Below, one piece after another: positions 38,391 to 49,933 of a stretch of 64,000 nucleotides of DNA. Location: contig NC_133120.1 of NCBI RefSeq assembly GCF_033568475.1, positions 96,056,151-96,120,150 of the forward strand, given 5' to 3'. Position 1 is the first letter of the stretch, and each line of letters starts with the position of its first letter. The DNA comes from Henckelia pumila. Taxonomy: Eukaryota; Streptophyta; Magnoliopsida; Lamiales; Gesneriaceae. The notes under the pieces were generated by a model that ran no database searches, had not been told where the DNA came from, and was given only the letters and a program-made list of their open reading frames with translations. The translations under genes were made by a program, and so were the position numbers.

Positions 38391-41300
38391 TGGTATCAAA
38401 GCTTTAGGTTAATTATTCAGACGTAATATTATTCGTTAATTCATGTTTTTCTTTGTTGAGGAGAAGATTTCTACAAAAGATGACTTCAAACGAAGGTTTG
38501 AATCAAGAGGATTTTATCCATATGAAATCCTATAAACAAGTTAATCTATTCACAATAGATTACTCACAATAGGTTGTGATTAATGCTCTTAATTTTGAAG
38601 AGATAAAGAAAAATGATTTATAACTCTCAATTTTTAGAGATTACCCCAGATTCCTCTAAACTCTCCGGAGATCTTAGAGAAATTCAAAAGACGGTACAAT
38701 ATTACAGCAATCAGCTGTATGAAATACCTCGGCAAATTGATGAAATCCTTAAGAAACAAGAAGAAATTCTTGGAACTCTAAAGGATCTTCAAAATAAAAT
38801 CATAAATCTAAAACACACTTCGGGTTCTAGAAAAGAAAATACAGGAGGAAGGTTACCACTCTCATTTGGTACCGAACCTTTGTTACAACAGAAAGGTAAA
38901 ACCAAAATGGTTCAAAAACCTTTAACCAGTGATGAAATGATGATTAATCTTATAAAAGCAGTATCAGAGAAAAACACTATCTGATGACTACTTTAGAAAG
39001 ATTAAATCTCGAGGATCTACAAGATCTTGCGGATTCATTTGCGAATCTAAAAGTAGTAGATCTAAAAATGAATTTCCCTGAGGGTGAACAACCCATAGGG
39101 AATCCCCCAAGATATGTGGTTAAAACAGAAGAACCGCATAGTGATTTCCAGGTTGGAGAAAATTTACATCCAGCAGGAACCAGATCAAGAAGGAGTAAAA
39201 TCCCACTCCATCAAACTCCTTACGGAAAAACTGTTTTAGATCCAATACATCATTACGGGGTTATGTTAAACCTTGATGTTTTGGACTTCAAAAACAGAGA
39301 AGATCTTATAGATGATGTCCTGGACGTCAGCTATGAGAATTGCAGCAGGGACATTAGATCTCAATAAAGAAGGATTCATTAAACTTCTAGAAATGAGTCT
39401 AATGGGATCTGTTAAGATCGCATGGAAGATGACTATGCTAGAAACTAAGAATCAATCTTAGCAGGAGAATCCCTCAGCGAGATTGGAGAAAGAATGGCCA
39501 CCCTATTTAAAGCACAATTTATAGGGATAGATTATTTTAATAATCAAGATACAGAGAAAAAGAGAAGATATACTCAAGCTCTTTATAGCCTCGAGTTACA
39601 TGATATCTGTTTAGTTGATGAATACATTATGTTATTCACTAAATACAGATGGAATTTGGGATTTGAGGAAAATATAGCTATTCAGCTATTTTTCGCAAAA
39701 ATGTCAAGTCCCTGGAGAGAAATGTTGATCAAAGAATATGTTCCAGGTAATCTTGATACATTGGCAAGACGTGCCTCCTTTTTGAAAGGAAAATTAGCAG
39801 AATGGTGACATATGACAGCATTACAGAAGAACTACAAGAAAATAAGGGGTATAGATAAGCGTACACCTTTGTGTTGTAGAGAAAATAATCTTCCAACGAT
39901 CATTGAAAACAGATCATAGGGATTTAAAAAGAATAAATTCAAAAGTAATCCCTATAATAAAAGAATGAAAAGTTCTTGGAAACCAAGAACATTTTGGTCC
40001 AAACAAAAGGCCAAATCCTATAGATCGGGTAGAAGAAGTGGACCTACAAGAACATCTCCAACAACAGGCTTATCACAAAGCAGGGGAAGAACACCATCAA
40101 GAAGAACTTTCAGAAGAACTCATACAAGAGCAAGTGAAAGTTTCAAGGATTGCAACTGCTGGACATGTGGAGCAAGAGAACATATATCTACAAATTGTCC
40201 AGAAAACGAGAAAAAAAGGAGTTAAACTCTTTGAAGCAACACCAGATATGGATGATGCGGTCTTCTTTCAAGATCTAGTCCAAGTATATCAATTTGAGGA
40301 TATCCCCTCAGATGAAAGCATATACGAAGAAGAGATATTGTTTAGTCGAAAAGTTTCTGAGGATGAATCAGAATCAGAATCAGAGTAAAGAGGAAGTGTT
40401 TCGGCATGAAACACATGAAAGTTTGGTTGGGTTCTTTAGTCAAACCACGATATCTCATAATATGGTCCAAAGGATTATGAGAGAAAATCCAACATTACAA
40501 AAGTACCAAGGATTTTCGGCAGGACAAGTTGAAAGAGCCTTAGGAAACCTAGGGCTAAGACAAAGAAGACATAATTTTATTTATAAGGTATCCAAAAGGG
40601 AAATGGCGATCCCTATGGAATTAATCAGTAATCAAATTGAGATGCAGTTAATTCCCTTTGAGGAAATTTGAGAGGAATTACAGAAATTAAAAGCAGAAGT
40701 AGCAAAGACAATGTCTTGGATTCATATTAGAGCAATCCAGATTATGATCAAAGCTACTTTTAAAGAGGGAATAGATTCACCCATAGAATCGTAGTATGCG
40801 ATAAAAAAAATGGGGAATATACAAGATGCGGTTCTAGGAACTATCTCGGGAAATTTGTGTGCAGGAAAAATTGTGGGAGTTATTTATCCAAGAATATCCT
40901 ACAATTTAGCTGATAGAGATTTTAGTCGAGCCTTGACGTTGCATCAAAATTTCAAGGAAAAAAGACTAATGAAGGAAGGTAATAGGCCATATTCTATTAC
41001 GTATCAAATTTCATATGCTCTTTCTAATACTCACCATTCTGAATTATTTATTAGAAATGAGTTCATTGAAATTTCAGAGATCTTTGGGAAAGTTGTTCAA
41101 GCAATATACCCGGAAAGAATCGAGTTTCCTTTAATTCAGAAAACAGACATTCAAATTCAAGACAGACCAGTTCTATACAGAGACCTTAAAATAGAACCCC
41201 GAAGGTTATCTTTCCAAGGAGACAGAATGACAAGAAAGAGATGGGACAAATCTCCTATTCAAGAAATTCCACCAGAAGAAAAAGAGTTTTCTATAATAGG

Positions 41301-44300
41301 AAAACTTAGATCTCCAGAAGGATGGAAAGAAGTGAAAATAGTATTCGAAATTACAAGTCATCGGAACCAGTTCCCTTGTAACTCGATTTACTATTTGGAA
41401 CAACAGGAAAAAGGAACTTACCAAGGAGTGATGAATATTGGAGAATTGGAAGTTCAAATCTGGGGAATTCCAGGAAAAGAAATGGATCAGCTCATTCTTG
41501 GTCTAGAATTTCTGGAGGACCATAAACCATGGAAATGCATTGAAAAGGGAATAGAGTTCATGGCAAAAAAAAAGACTTGGAGGATTCAATAAGAATTCTA
41601 CGAAATGGAAAACCAAAAGAATTGGATAAGAGACAATCCCTTAATCAGATTCGAAAACTCTGTTCACAAACAGAAGAAGAAGCAACTGCTGAAATTAGTA
41701 AGTCATGAACATGATTTACTAGAACGCATTGAAGAAGTAGAAATGTGTAACCATACTCTACCTTCTGAGGCCTTAGAAAAACTAAAGGTAAATAGTCTTA
41801 ATCGGATTACAGAATTACAACACAGTCTGTTAAAAATGGCGGGGCTATTTAGTAATCCCTTTAAAAAATGACAACAAGTCCTTTCTCCATATACATTCCG
41901 ATAGGGATGTTGTATGAACAATATAAGGCTGAATACTTTGCAGCTTATATTGACTCGGGAGCAGAAATTTGTACAGCAAAAAGAGGAGTCTTCCCTGAAG
42001 AATGTGAAGAAAAATTGCCAAAAATTGCTGGACGAGATTTCTCTCAAAGAATTTTAATTCTTTGCAAAGGAATAAAACAAGCAGAGATCCTTATTGGAGG
42101 TGCAGGTCAAACACCTTGGTACAAGGTAAAAACACCACCAATCTATTTCCATGATACAGGAGCTGATATCCTGTTAGGAAATAACTTCTTACAAATGTTT
42201 AAGAAGTACACACAAGACAATGAGTCAAGAAAACTTATGTTCACTACAATTTGTGATCATAAAATAATAGTTCAAAGACTCAAGGTTGCTTTTTATCGAC
42301 AATTGCCGATAATATTTCGCAGTCAGCGTGGTGATAAAGGACAAAGATCCAAGAAGGTTTGGAGAAACCATGTTGAAAATAACAACAGAACAAGAACTCC
42401 TAACAGAGGATATGGAGCTTCTCAAGGTAACTCTAAATCACAGAGATATAGAGTTAGAAAATAAGGTATCCCTTGAAGATGTCAAAAAGAGACTCAAAGA
42501 AAGTTACAACGAGCAACCTTTGGCATGGTGGGATAGAAATCAACTCAAAGCAGTCTTAATCTAAAGGAAGGCAAAGAGTATGAATTCGTGAGATATAAGC
42601 CTATCCCGATGAACATAACAGATCAAAAGGATATGAGAATGATTATCAAGGAACATTTGGACCTTGGTTTAATCAAAGAAGGAGTTTCACCATATAGCAG
42701 CCCAGGTTTTCTGGTTAGAAATCATGGTGAAATAAAAAGAGGGAAACCCAGGCTAGTTATTAACTACCAAGGTATTAATAAAATCCTGGAGTTTGATGGG
42801 TACTTCATACCAAGTAGAGAACACCTAATTAGCTGTGTACGAAATGCTAGAGTGTTCTCAAAATTTGATTGTAAGTCTGGATTTTACCAGATTCGAATGG
42901 AAGAAGGCAGTAAAAAATTCACAGCCTTCTCCACTCCACAAGGACACTATATTTGGGAAGTTATGCCTATGGGATTGACTAATGCACCCCAGATATTTCA
43001 AAGAAAGATGGATAACCTTTTTAAAGATTATTTCAACTTTATGTTTGTTTATATTGATGATATTCTGATAGCATCAAAAAACATAGACGAACACGTTAAA
43101 CACTTAGAGATTTTCTCTAAAATTTGTAAACAAGAAGGACTGGTCTTATCTGAAAAGAAAGCAGTCATAGCAACAAGGAAAATTGAATTCCTTGGTATTG
43201 AGATTGATGAAACTGGAATAATTCTGCAACCCTATATTGTGGAAAAGGTAAAGAATTTTTCAGATAAACTCAAAAACGTAAAACAACTCCAGAGTTTTTT
43301 TGGAGTAGTTAATTTTGCAGGGATGTTCATTAACAACCTAACAATGTTCAGTCCTTTGTTAAAAAAGGATGCTAGGTTTATATGGACCGATGACCATATT
43401 AAAGGGGTAAACCAATTAAAAGAGATATGTAAGAATCTCCCAAAAATGGTTATACCCTTAGATGAAGATGATCTGGTATTATTTACGGATGTCAGTGACG
43501 ATTGGTGGGCAGCAGTCCTTACCAAGATCACTCCAGATGGGGAAATACCATGCAGATACTGTAGCGGTCTTTTTTCAGAATCAGAGGCCATCAGATGGCA
43601 TATCAACGAAAAGAAATTTTATGCAGTTAAAAGGGCTTTTGAAAAATGGCCATTATTTTTACTTGCTAAAAAATTCACTCTGAAGGTTGATAACACCCCG
43701 GTAAAAGCTTTCCTAAAAAATAAAATTGAATCTAAACCTGAGAAAGCTAGGTTATTAAGATGGCAAGTATTATGTCAAAATTATATTTTTGATATTGTTA
43801 TTATTAAATCTCATGAAAATATTCTTGCAGATTTCTTAACAAGAGATGGAAGGCAGTGACATGGATTCCATCATGAAAATGCAGAGGCATCTCAGGGAAC
43901 ACCTTGGGTTGCTTCAAACCGAGTTCAACCAGTTAGCCATTAATGCTGAAATGGCCGGCATGTTACAATAAGCTGATCGGATCAAAGTATCTAATCGAAT
44001 TACAGGATGTATGCAAGCTCAAACACAACTATGGGCTGCTATTCAAGGGCCAATTGTGAAAGCTATAGAGAAACCATTGGTTTCTCATAAACAAGATATG
44101 ATAAAACCATTGGTTTTACAAAAACAAGAAATACAATCACCGGTTGGGAAACAAGATGTTGAGGAAGCTAAAACTCAAGAAACAAGTGTTAATCTATCAT
44201 CAGCTTTTGATGATCTAGATGAAGCAACAATTGATGAGGATTTCTCATCAAGTCAACCCTCCGCCTCTGGGGTAAAAGAGGAAGAGATCAATCTTAGGCT

Positions 44301-45960
44301 CAACACTGACAAAGGCAAATCTAAGATCGATACTAACCCAACTATTATTTCTCCATTTCAGGTTTATCAACAAAGGTGGGAGAAATTAAGTACAAGAAGT
44401 GAAATTAACCCCAACACTTGTAGGGTTGATGTGGCAGGGATATATCCAAGGGTTTGACTAAAAAACAATGTCAATCCTAAGGATGTAAAGCTCTGGTATG
44501 AATTTGGATCCTTGGCCTCAGTTTATACAACGTCACCAAGCTTTCCGGAGATATCTCAGTTACCGAAATAGATTCAGGAAGCAGTCCAAGAAACATGAGC
44601 AAATAACGACCATTTGTCCAGAGGAGATGTGCTTGAGTTATACTTTTTCAGTGCAGCTCCGAAACCAACAGTGAAAGGATCACACGAACCCTTTCATTTC
44701 ATCAAGCTAAGGAGACCTGATATAAATAGTCACAAATTTATCAAGGATCCTAAAACTTAAGAAATACCCTTAGTGTCCACTTTCGGGGAAAATGAGATCT
44801 CAACCAGAAGGGCATGGGGTATTTGGGTCTTTCTTACTGAGATGGACAAAGTCAAGTTTCCATTTAAATTTTATCAGAATTCTGTGAATGGATCGTTTTT
44901 GTTAAACACAATGACAGGAAAAACTACAGCCTTTGCGGAAGAACTCTTTGAAAAGAAGAGAAATCTTTTGTGGAACAACAAGCTACCGGGGAGTAAAAAA
45001 ACTCGCCGAAAATTTTGTAACATGACTCATATTGGACGATGGTCAGAGAATATCTACTCAGAATGCCCAAATCAGAAGGAACCAAAATTTGGAAAAACCT
45101 TTAGATCCCGAACGGATCGAAAGGATTTTTCTGAGACAAGCAAAGGTGGACAAGGACCACTGAAGATGCGTTTTCACAGGGGCCTACTTCAAAAGCAAAA
45201 GATGCCCCGACAACAATAAAGCAAACATGTGAGGAGAATAAAGTCAAAAGAAAGTGGCAGACATGTGATTCCTCCACTAGTAAAAGATGCCATCAATAAT
45301 GGCATAAAGAATACAAGACATCTGCCTCCTCCACTAGTAAAAGATGTCATCAATAATGACATAAAGAAATACAAGACAACTGTAAGATTCCCTGAAGTTT
45401 CTCGGTGAAACGAGTGGAACCTCAGCTATAAATACAAGCGTTCAAGGAAGCTGAAGACATCGATCATTCCCTTCAGTTTTCTTACAAATAAATTGTTGTA
45501 ATATTTATCTTTCTATTGTATTAAGTTTTCTTTCATGTATTTCAAGAACAAAGCTACTATAAGTAGCTAAACAAGTTGTCTTCTCCTCTTCAAAGGAGTT
45601 GATTTATGTAATAATATTATGTCTGAATAATTTCTTTAAAGCCTCTTGTTCTTTCATGCTCATATTTTATAATTAAATTTATATATCATACGTCTTAAGG
45701 TAAAAAACGAATTAAGGCTGTGCTGGGTGTCGTTGAAGGAGCTTGTGCAGAAATCATATGTTGCAACTGCGTGGTTGGAGTGTGAGGAGCACTTTGTAAA
45801 ACTCGGCAGGTATGACCCGACGACATTTTGGTCAAAGAGGTATTTGAATTTAATTCATCTTACGGAAGCATGTTGGACCCTAATTCGGAGTAATCGGCTG
45901 GAAACCTTGCGTAACTGATAGTCTTGCATGGCCGGGACTGGTTCGATAGGTTAACAATGC
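38391..45960 (+). mobile_element. Endogenous pararetrovirus, Caulimoviridae, cavemovirus/solendovirus-like (fossil)
   Basis: Parts in order: tRNA-Met primer site TGGTATCAAAGC (from 38391); small coiled-coil and accessory ORF regions (about 38613-39370); coat protein with basic tract and CCHC-type finger CWTCGAREHISTNC (about 39400-40230); movement protein of the 30K type with YNLADRDFSRAL (about 40810-41590); aspartic protease with YIDSGAEICTAK (about 41868-42300); reverse transcriptase with FVYIDDILIASK and RNase H (about 42590-43860); transactivator/inclusion-body-like region (about 44010-45220); promoter with TATAAATA (45427-45434); leader to about 45960. Coat before movement protein and a transactivator after RT match cavemoviruses and solendoviruses, not badnaviruses. 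The length, about 7.6 kb, equals a whole genome opened at the primer site. It is clearly broken, with roughly six to twelve breaks; age is not datable here because there are no LTRs. Confidence 0.85.
45271..45445 (+). promoter_or_regulatory. Pararetrovirus transcript promoter with a 57-bp direct repeat (fossil)
   Basis: Two copies of a roughly 57-bp unit beginning CCTCCACTAGTAAAAGATG start at 45271 and 45328. They lie just upstream of a TATA box (45427-45434). The position, after the last gene and before the leader, is that of the pregenomic RNA promoter in caulimovirids, where duplicated enhancer blocks are common. Confidence 0.6.
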
Positions 45961-46106
45961 CACGTACAAAGGATTAGTTACTAAATAATATTTAATTCAA
46001 AAATGGAAACCACTAGGGAGTTGAAATAAAAAAAATTGTGGTTAGGGAGTTAAGATAAAGATTGAAGGGTTGGTAGGGATTTTTAAATCATTTACCCTTA
46101 AATTAA

Positions 46107-47383
46107 AGATATTTTCATTAAATTAATATCTATTTTCGTTTAATCTTAATTTTTTATTTCTAAGATTTTTTAAGCCAAGTGTTAATTCTTTATTTTTATA
46201 TTTTATCATGTCTTATGAATTTTTTTACTTAAGAAAATTTAATATTTTAAATAAATCACAATATATAATTAAAAATAATGAATATTAATCGCGTGGTTTA
46301 ACAGATTTATCTTTTAACACATTTTCTTAAAATTAAAATATTTCTCATTAAGAAAAACAAAACAAAACAAAACGTATATAAAGTGAAATAGTTAATTTTT
46401 AGAGTTTACATTAGATAATTTGTTAAAAAATATAAAATAACATACAAATCTTATAGCAAACAATCTTGCATTCAGCTGCCGTCCTCCTATTATGCAAGAA
46501 AAATATATTCAAAAATATGGGTACTCAATAAAAATTCTCCTTATTAGTTCAACCAATTCTAGGGGTGGGATTCGGTCGGGATCCGTCCCGTAACCCTCTT
46601 ATTCGATTTTCGTTCGGATAAGAATTGAGATATTTTTTATCTCAATCCCGCATCCGAGAAGTGTCGAGACTCGAAAGTTCGGGATTCTCGGGATCCCGAC
46701 GGTTGGGAGAGGGTAATCCCGAACAATATTTTTTAAAAAACAATTCTATGAAAATATTTTTTTTAAAAAAAAATTTATGATGAAACTCAAACAATTTCTT
46801 AGTGCATTACAAATAAATTAAATTTTTTTATATAATCATTAAAAACTAAAACATCTTCTGAGTAAATTACAAATAAACTAAAACAACCACTTACATTAAT
46901 TATTCATAATAATAAAAAAACAAAATAAAAATTTATAATTCAATGTTAACATAAAAAAGATAAATATAAATATAAAAAAAATAATTATATGGTAGATAAT
47001 TATAAAACATTAATATTAAAACAGAAAATTATAAAAATATATATTTTTTATTAAAAAAATATTTAAAAATATTATTAATATATTTAAGTCGGTCGGGAAT
47101 TCCGTTGGGTAGAGTTGTTTATCCTGGGAAAAATTCCGATAACTCGGGTCGGAAAAAGTTCAGGACGAAAAAAATTTGAGACGAAAACGGGTTGAAAATC
47201 GAGAAGGGTCGGGAATTTTCTGAATTTTGTTAATCCTATTTAATTCAATGTAGTTGGTGTTAATAATATTATTTAATCGAATTTTTAAAAATAATTACTA
47301 ATACTTTGTACATGTCGGTGGGCACGTGATGGTTTTGAAACAAAAATATCGTCAGCTTATCATCTTCCTCAAGCAAATCAACA
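46107..47383. other. AT-rich intergenic DNA with a degenerate GC-rich repeat
   Basis: No gene. 46561-46730 and 47090-47215 are unusually rich in TCGGG/CCCGA strings and separated by a very AT-rich core. The whole (about 46561-47220) could be an old non-autonomous transposon or retroposon, but I could not find matching ends. The promoter of the MORF gene occupies the right edge. Confidence 0.45.
47323..47328 (+). promoter_or_regulatory. G-box CACGTG upstream of MORF9
   Basis: CACGTG lies 56 bp before the start codon. G-boxes bind bHLH/bZIP factors and are frequent in promoters of light-regulated chloroplast-protein genes. A single motif this close to the ATG may lie within the 5' UTR. Confidence 0.4.
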
Positions 47384-48806
47384 ATGGCGACTCTGAGCGT
47401 AGGTGTACTCCACAAAACCCCAAACCAGTCCCCCAAAACCCTAACATCTCTTTGTCAACTTCCTTCTACATCTTTAACATTCCTCTCATCTGCTCCTCCG
47501 CGCCGGATTCCATCAAGAACCGCTTCTTTTCCAGCTTTAAGAGCACTTAGCGATGGCGAATACTCTTCCAAACGAGGCAGCGGTACTGCGGAAAAGGAGA
47601 CAATTATGTTGCCTGGATGCGACTATAATCATTGGCTCATAGTCTTGGAGTTTCCCAAAGACCCAGCTCCCACCAGAGAGCAAATGATTGAAACTTATCT
47701 CGACACTCTTGCTACTGTTCTTGGGAGGTATCGCTCTCCCATTCCATCGACGTGTTTTTTTTTTTTTTTCTGATGTAATATGTTGAAAAGTTTTAATTTT
47801 TTGCTTGATTATAAACCTGAAAGTCATTTTTGCAAGTAGGAAAGTATGATAATACATGCACATATATATGAGTATGTATGTACAGAATATCAAGATTTTG
47901 TGTGGAATAATCTTCGAATGCAAGGGTGTTTGCAGGGTATTGAGAAACTTGTTTTGACTAACCTTAAAGTCATTTTTCTTTCCTAAATACTTGCCAATCT
48001 TGCAATTTAAGAAGACCTGGCGCTATCGAAATTTAAACTTGTGTTTGAAATTTTGAATAGAATAACAAAAAGGGGAGAGTTTTGGTGTTTCGAAAGTTAC
48101 TGAAAGTTGTTTATTTGTTTTCTGATTATCAATTTGTTTTCTATGCAGTCCTTTTTCTTTCCCTTGTTAATAGATAATCGACCATATTTTATGAAGCCTT
48201 GCTGAATGGTTTGATGACCTTTTTAGATTACTAAAGGCTTCATATTAGCAATGTCAATCGTCTGTCTCACTTTGATTTCAAATTTTGTTAGCATGGAAGA
48301 AGCCAAGAAGAACATGTATGCATTTAGTACCACTACATACACTGGTTTTCAATGCACTGTATCTGAGGAAACATCCGAGAAATTTAAGGGTATGTCTTTT
48401 GCTACTTGTAAGTCTAACTTGTTCCTTCTTTCCCATTCATTGCATTCTCTGTTTCATCCTTTTTAGAATTTTCTTATTTGTAGGGTTGCCTGGTGTTTTA
48501 TGGGTCCTGCCAGATTCTTACATAGATGTTAAAAACAAGGATTATGGAGGTTTGCTGTTTATGAGCATTATTTGATGTCTAAGTTGGAAATGATTGTATT
48601 TGATAGTTTAAAGATTTTTATTTTCCTCGATTGTAGGTGATAAGTACATCAACGGAGAGATAATTCCCTGTCAGTATCCAACTTATCAACCAAAGCAAGC
48701 TAGAAGTTCCAAATACAAGAGCAAAGCATATGTCAGACAGAGAGATGGCCCCCCTCCTGATCAAAGAAGAACAAGACAAGGAGCGACTCCTGAATCCGCC
48801 TCTTGA
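47384..48806 (+). CDS. MORF9: Multiple organellar RNA editing factor 9, chloroplastic
   Basis: Four exons, 47384-47727, 48292-48389, 48484-48549 and 48637-48806, with GT-AG borders; they sum to 225 codons plus stop. Residues 1 to about 60 are Ser/Thr/Pro/Arg-rich ([20 protein letters not shown]), typical of a plastid transit peptide. The MORF domain follows: [19 protein letters not shown], then [54 protein letters not shown] and YINGEIIPC. The sequence matches Arabidopsis MORF9/RIP9 far better than MORF2. MORF9 binds PPR editing factors and enhances C-to-U editing at many plastid transcripts. The C-terminal tail ([15 protein letters not shown]) is basic and disordered, as in orthologs. A T-tract follows the first donor in intron 1. 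No damage seen. Confidence 0.95.
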
Positions 48807-49933
48807 TTTACGATCGATAGGTTGAAGTTTCTTTACAGAAATCGTCTATATCAATCACTGTATCTTGTTCACGATCAAATCAAAATAACAAGGAATTCAT
48901 TGCTATTTGCTACTAAGTCTGCGATGCCTACGAAGATTTTGCTTCCTTACTGTTGTGATGGCTTGCAGGTGGCATGTCGGTTTTGGTTATTTTCTGTTTA
49001 TGAAATGCTAGCGCATCGACTAATGCTTTAAAGTCTCTGATGATGGGATGTTGATTCAAGATTAACGATCCTCCCCTGTATCCGGGTTGGTTCACGGCTT
49101 TTAGTAGCAATTAATTTGTCACCATGCGTAGCTTCATAGTATTTTGTGGGTTCAAATGAGATAATGTACATGTCATCTGGAAACAGTATCATAATATTGC
49201 GCATTTTTCTCATTCTAGTATTGCTGGCTTGTTTTCTTCTTACCATCATCTAATCATCGCACCCGGTTCTCTTGGGGTTCCAATCAAAATTAAGCTGGTG
49301 AATAGGTAAATAACAAAAGTTGTGGACCTTCACGATTGCGCGGGGGACCTGACTTTTATCAAAAGATATTTAAGGATGGAGCATTATGTCACCAGGTTAA
49401 AAGAAACAATAATAAAAAGATAGAAATGATAGATTTATATATAGGTGAGGTAATGTGGACAGAATGGCTTAGCTCACCGGTATTATATCCCCTACAAAAT
49501 TGTCATGTTGAATTCAGATCTTGAAACCAATTGATACCCTCTTTGTTGAGTAGAAATGACATTTGAAAACACAAAGCGGAAGGTCAACCGTCGCCCTCAT
49601 TGTTTTGGATTTCAAAAACTAGAGGAATAGAGCCACATGACTTTGTCCCCAAACTGATCCCTGTTTTCTCCACTCTCCACCGAACATAAAGTGCCTACAT
49701 CTTGGTAAAACTCTTATGATGGTGGTACCAAACGTTTTTCTAGAGCCTAATCCTCCTTGAAAATGTAGTACAAGTGGATAAGAACTAAGAAGCAAGTGGC
49801 TAATATTGAAAACATCATCAACAAACTGTGATCCCACCATTTCAATTGGGAGTAGTTCCATCTCTCCCAGTATGATTCTCCTCCATTTTCTTTGATGTTC
49901 AGAGATCTACAAAGAGGCTTATTTTGATTCTTA
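48807..49933. other. Intergenic DNA between MORF9 and the tyrosine-rich gene
   Basis: Likely contains the MORF9 3' UTR on the left and the promoter and leader of the next gene on the right. Moderately AT-rich. The open frames are short and unrelated to anything I know. Confidence 0.5.

Larger units (their letters stand above)
38149..46097. mobile_element. Mutator-like (MULE) terminal inverted repeat frame enclosing a viral fossil
   Basis: The left end, GAGTGAATTGTCCTAAAATCCC at its first bases from 38149, and the reverse complement of the right end (GGGTAAATGATTTAAAAATC from 46097 inward) align over about 90 bp at roughly 70 percent by eye, including a shared inner AACTCCCTAG. Directly outside, TTAAATTAA occurs exactly at 38140-38148 and again at 46098-46106, a perfect 9-bp target duplication as made by Mutator-superfamily transposases. 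I see no MULE transposase inside; almost all the interior is pararetrovirus sequence. Either a non-autonomous MULE later received a viral integration, or viral DNA was carried between MULE ends. TIR divergence suggests an old element. Confidence 0.75.

Noticed and set aside
45727-45918. 63-codon frame after the viral promoter
   Set aside because: It lies in the leader position of the pararetrovirus, where small frames are expected; no recognisable protein.
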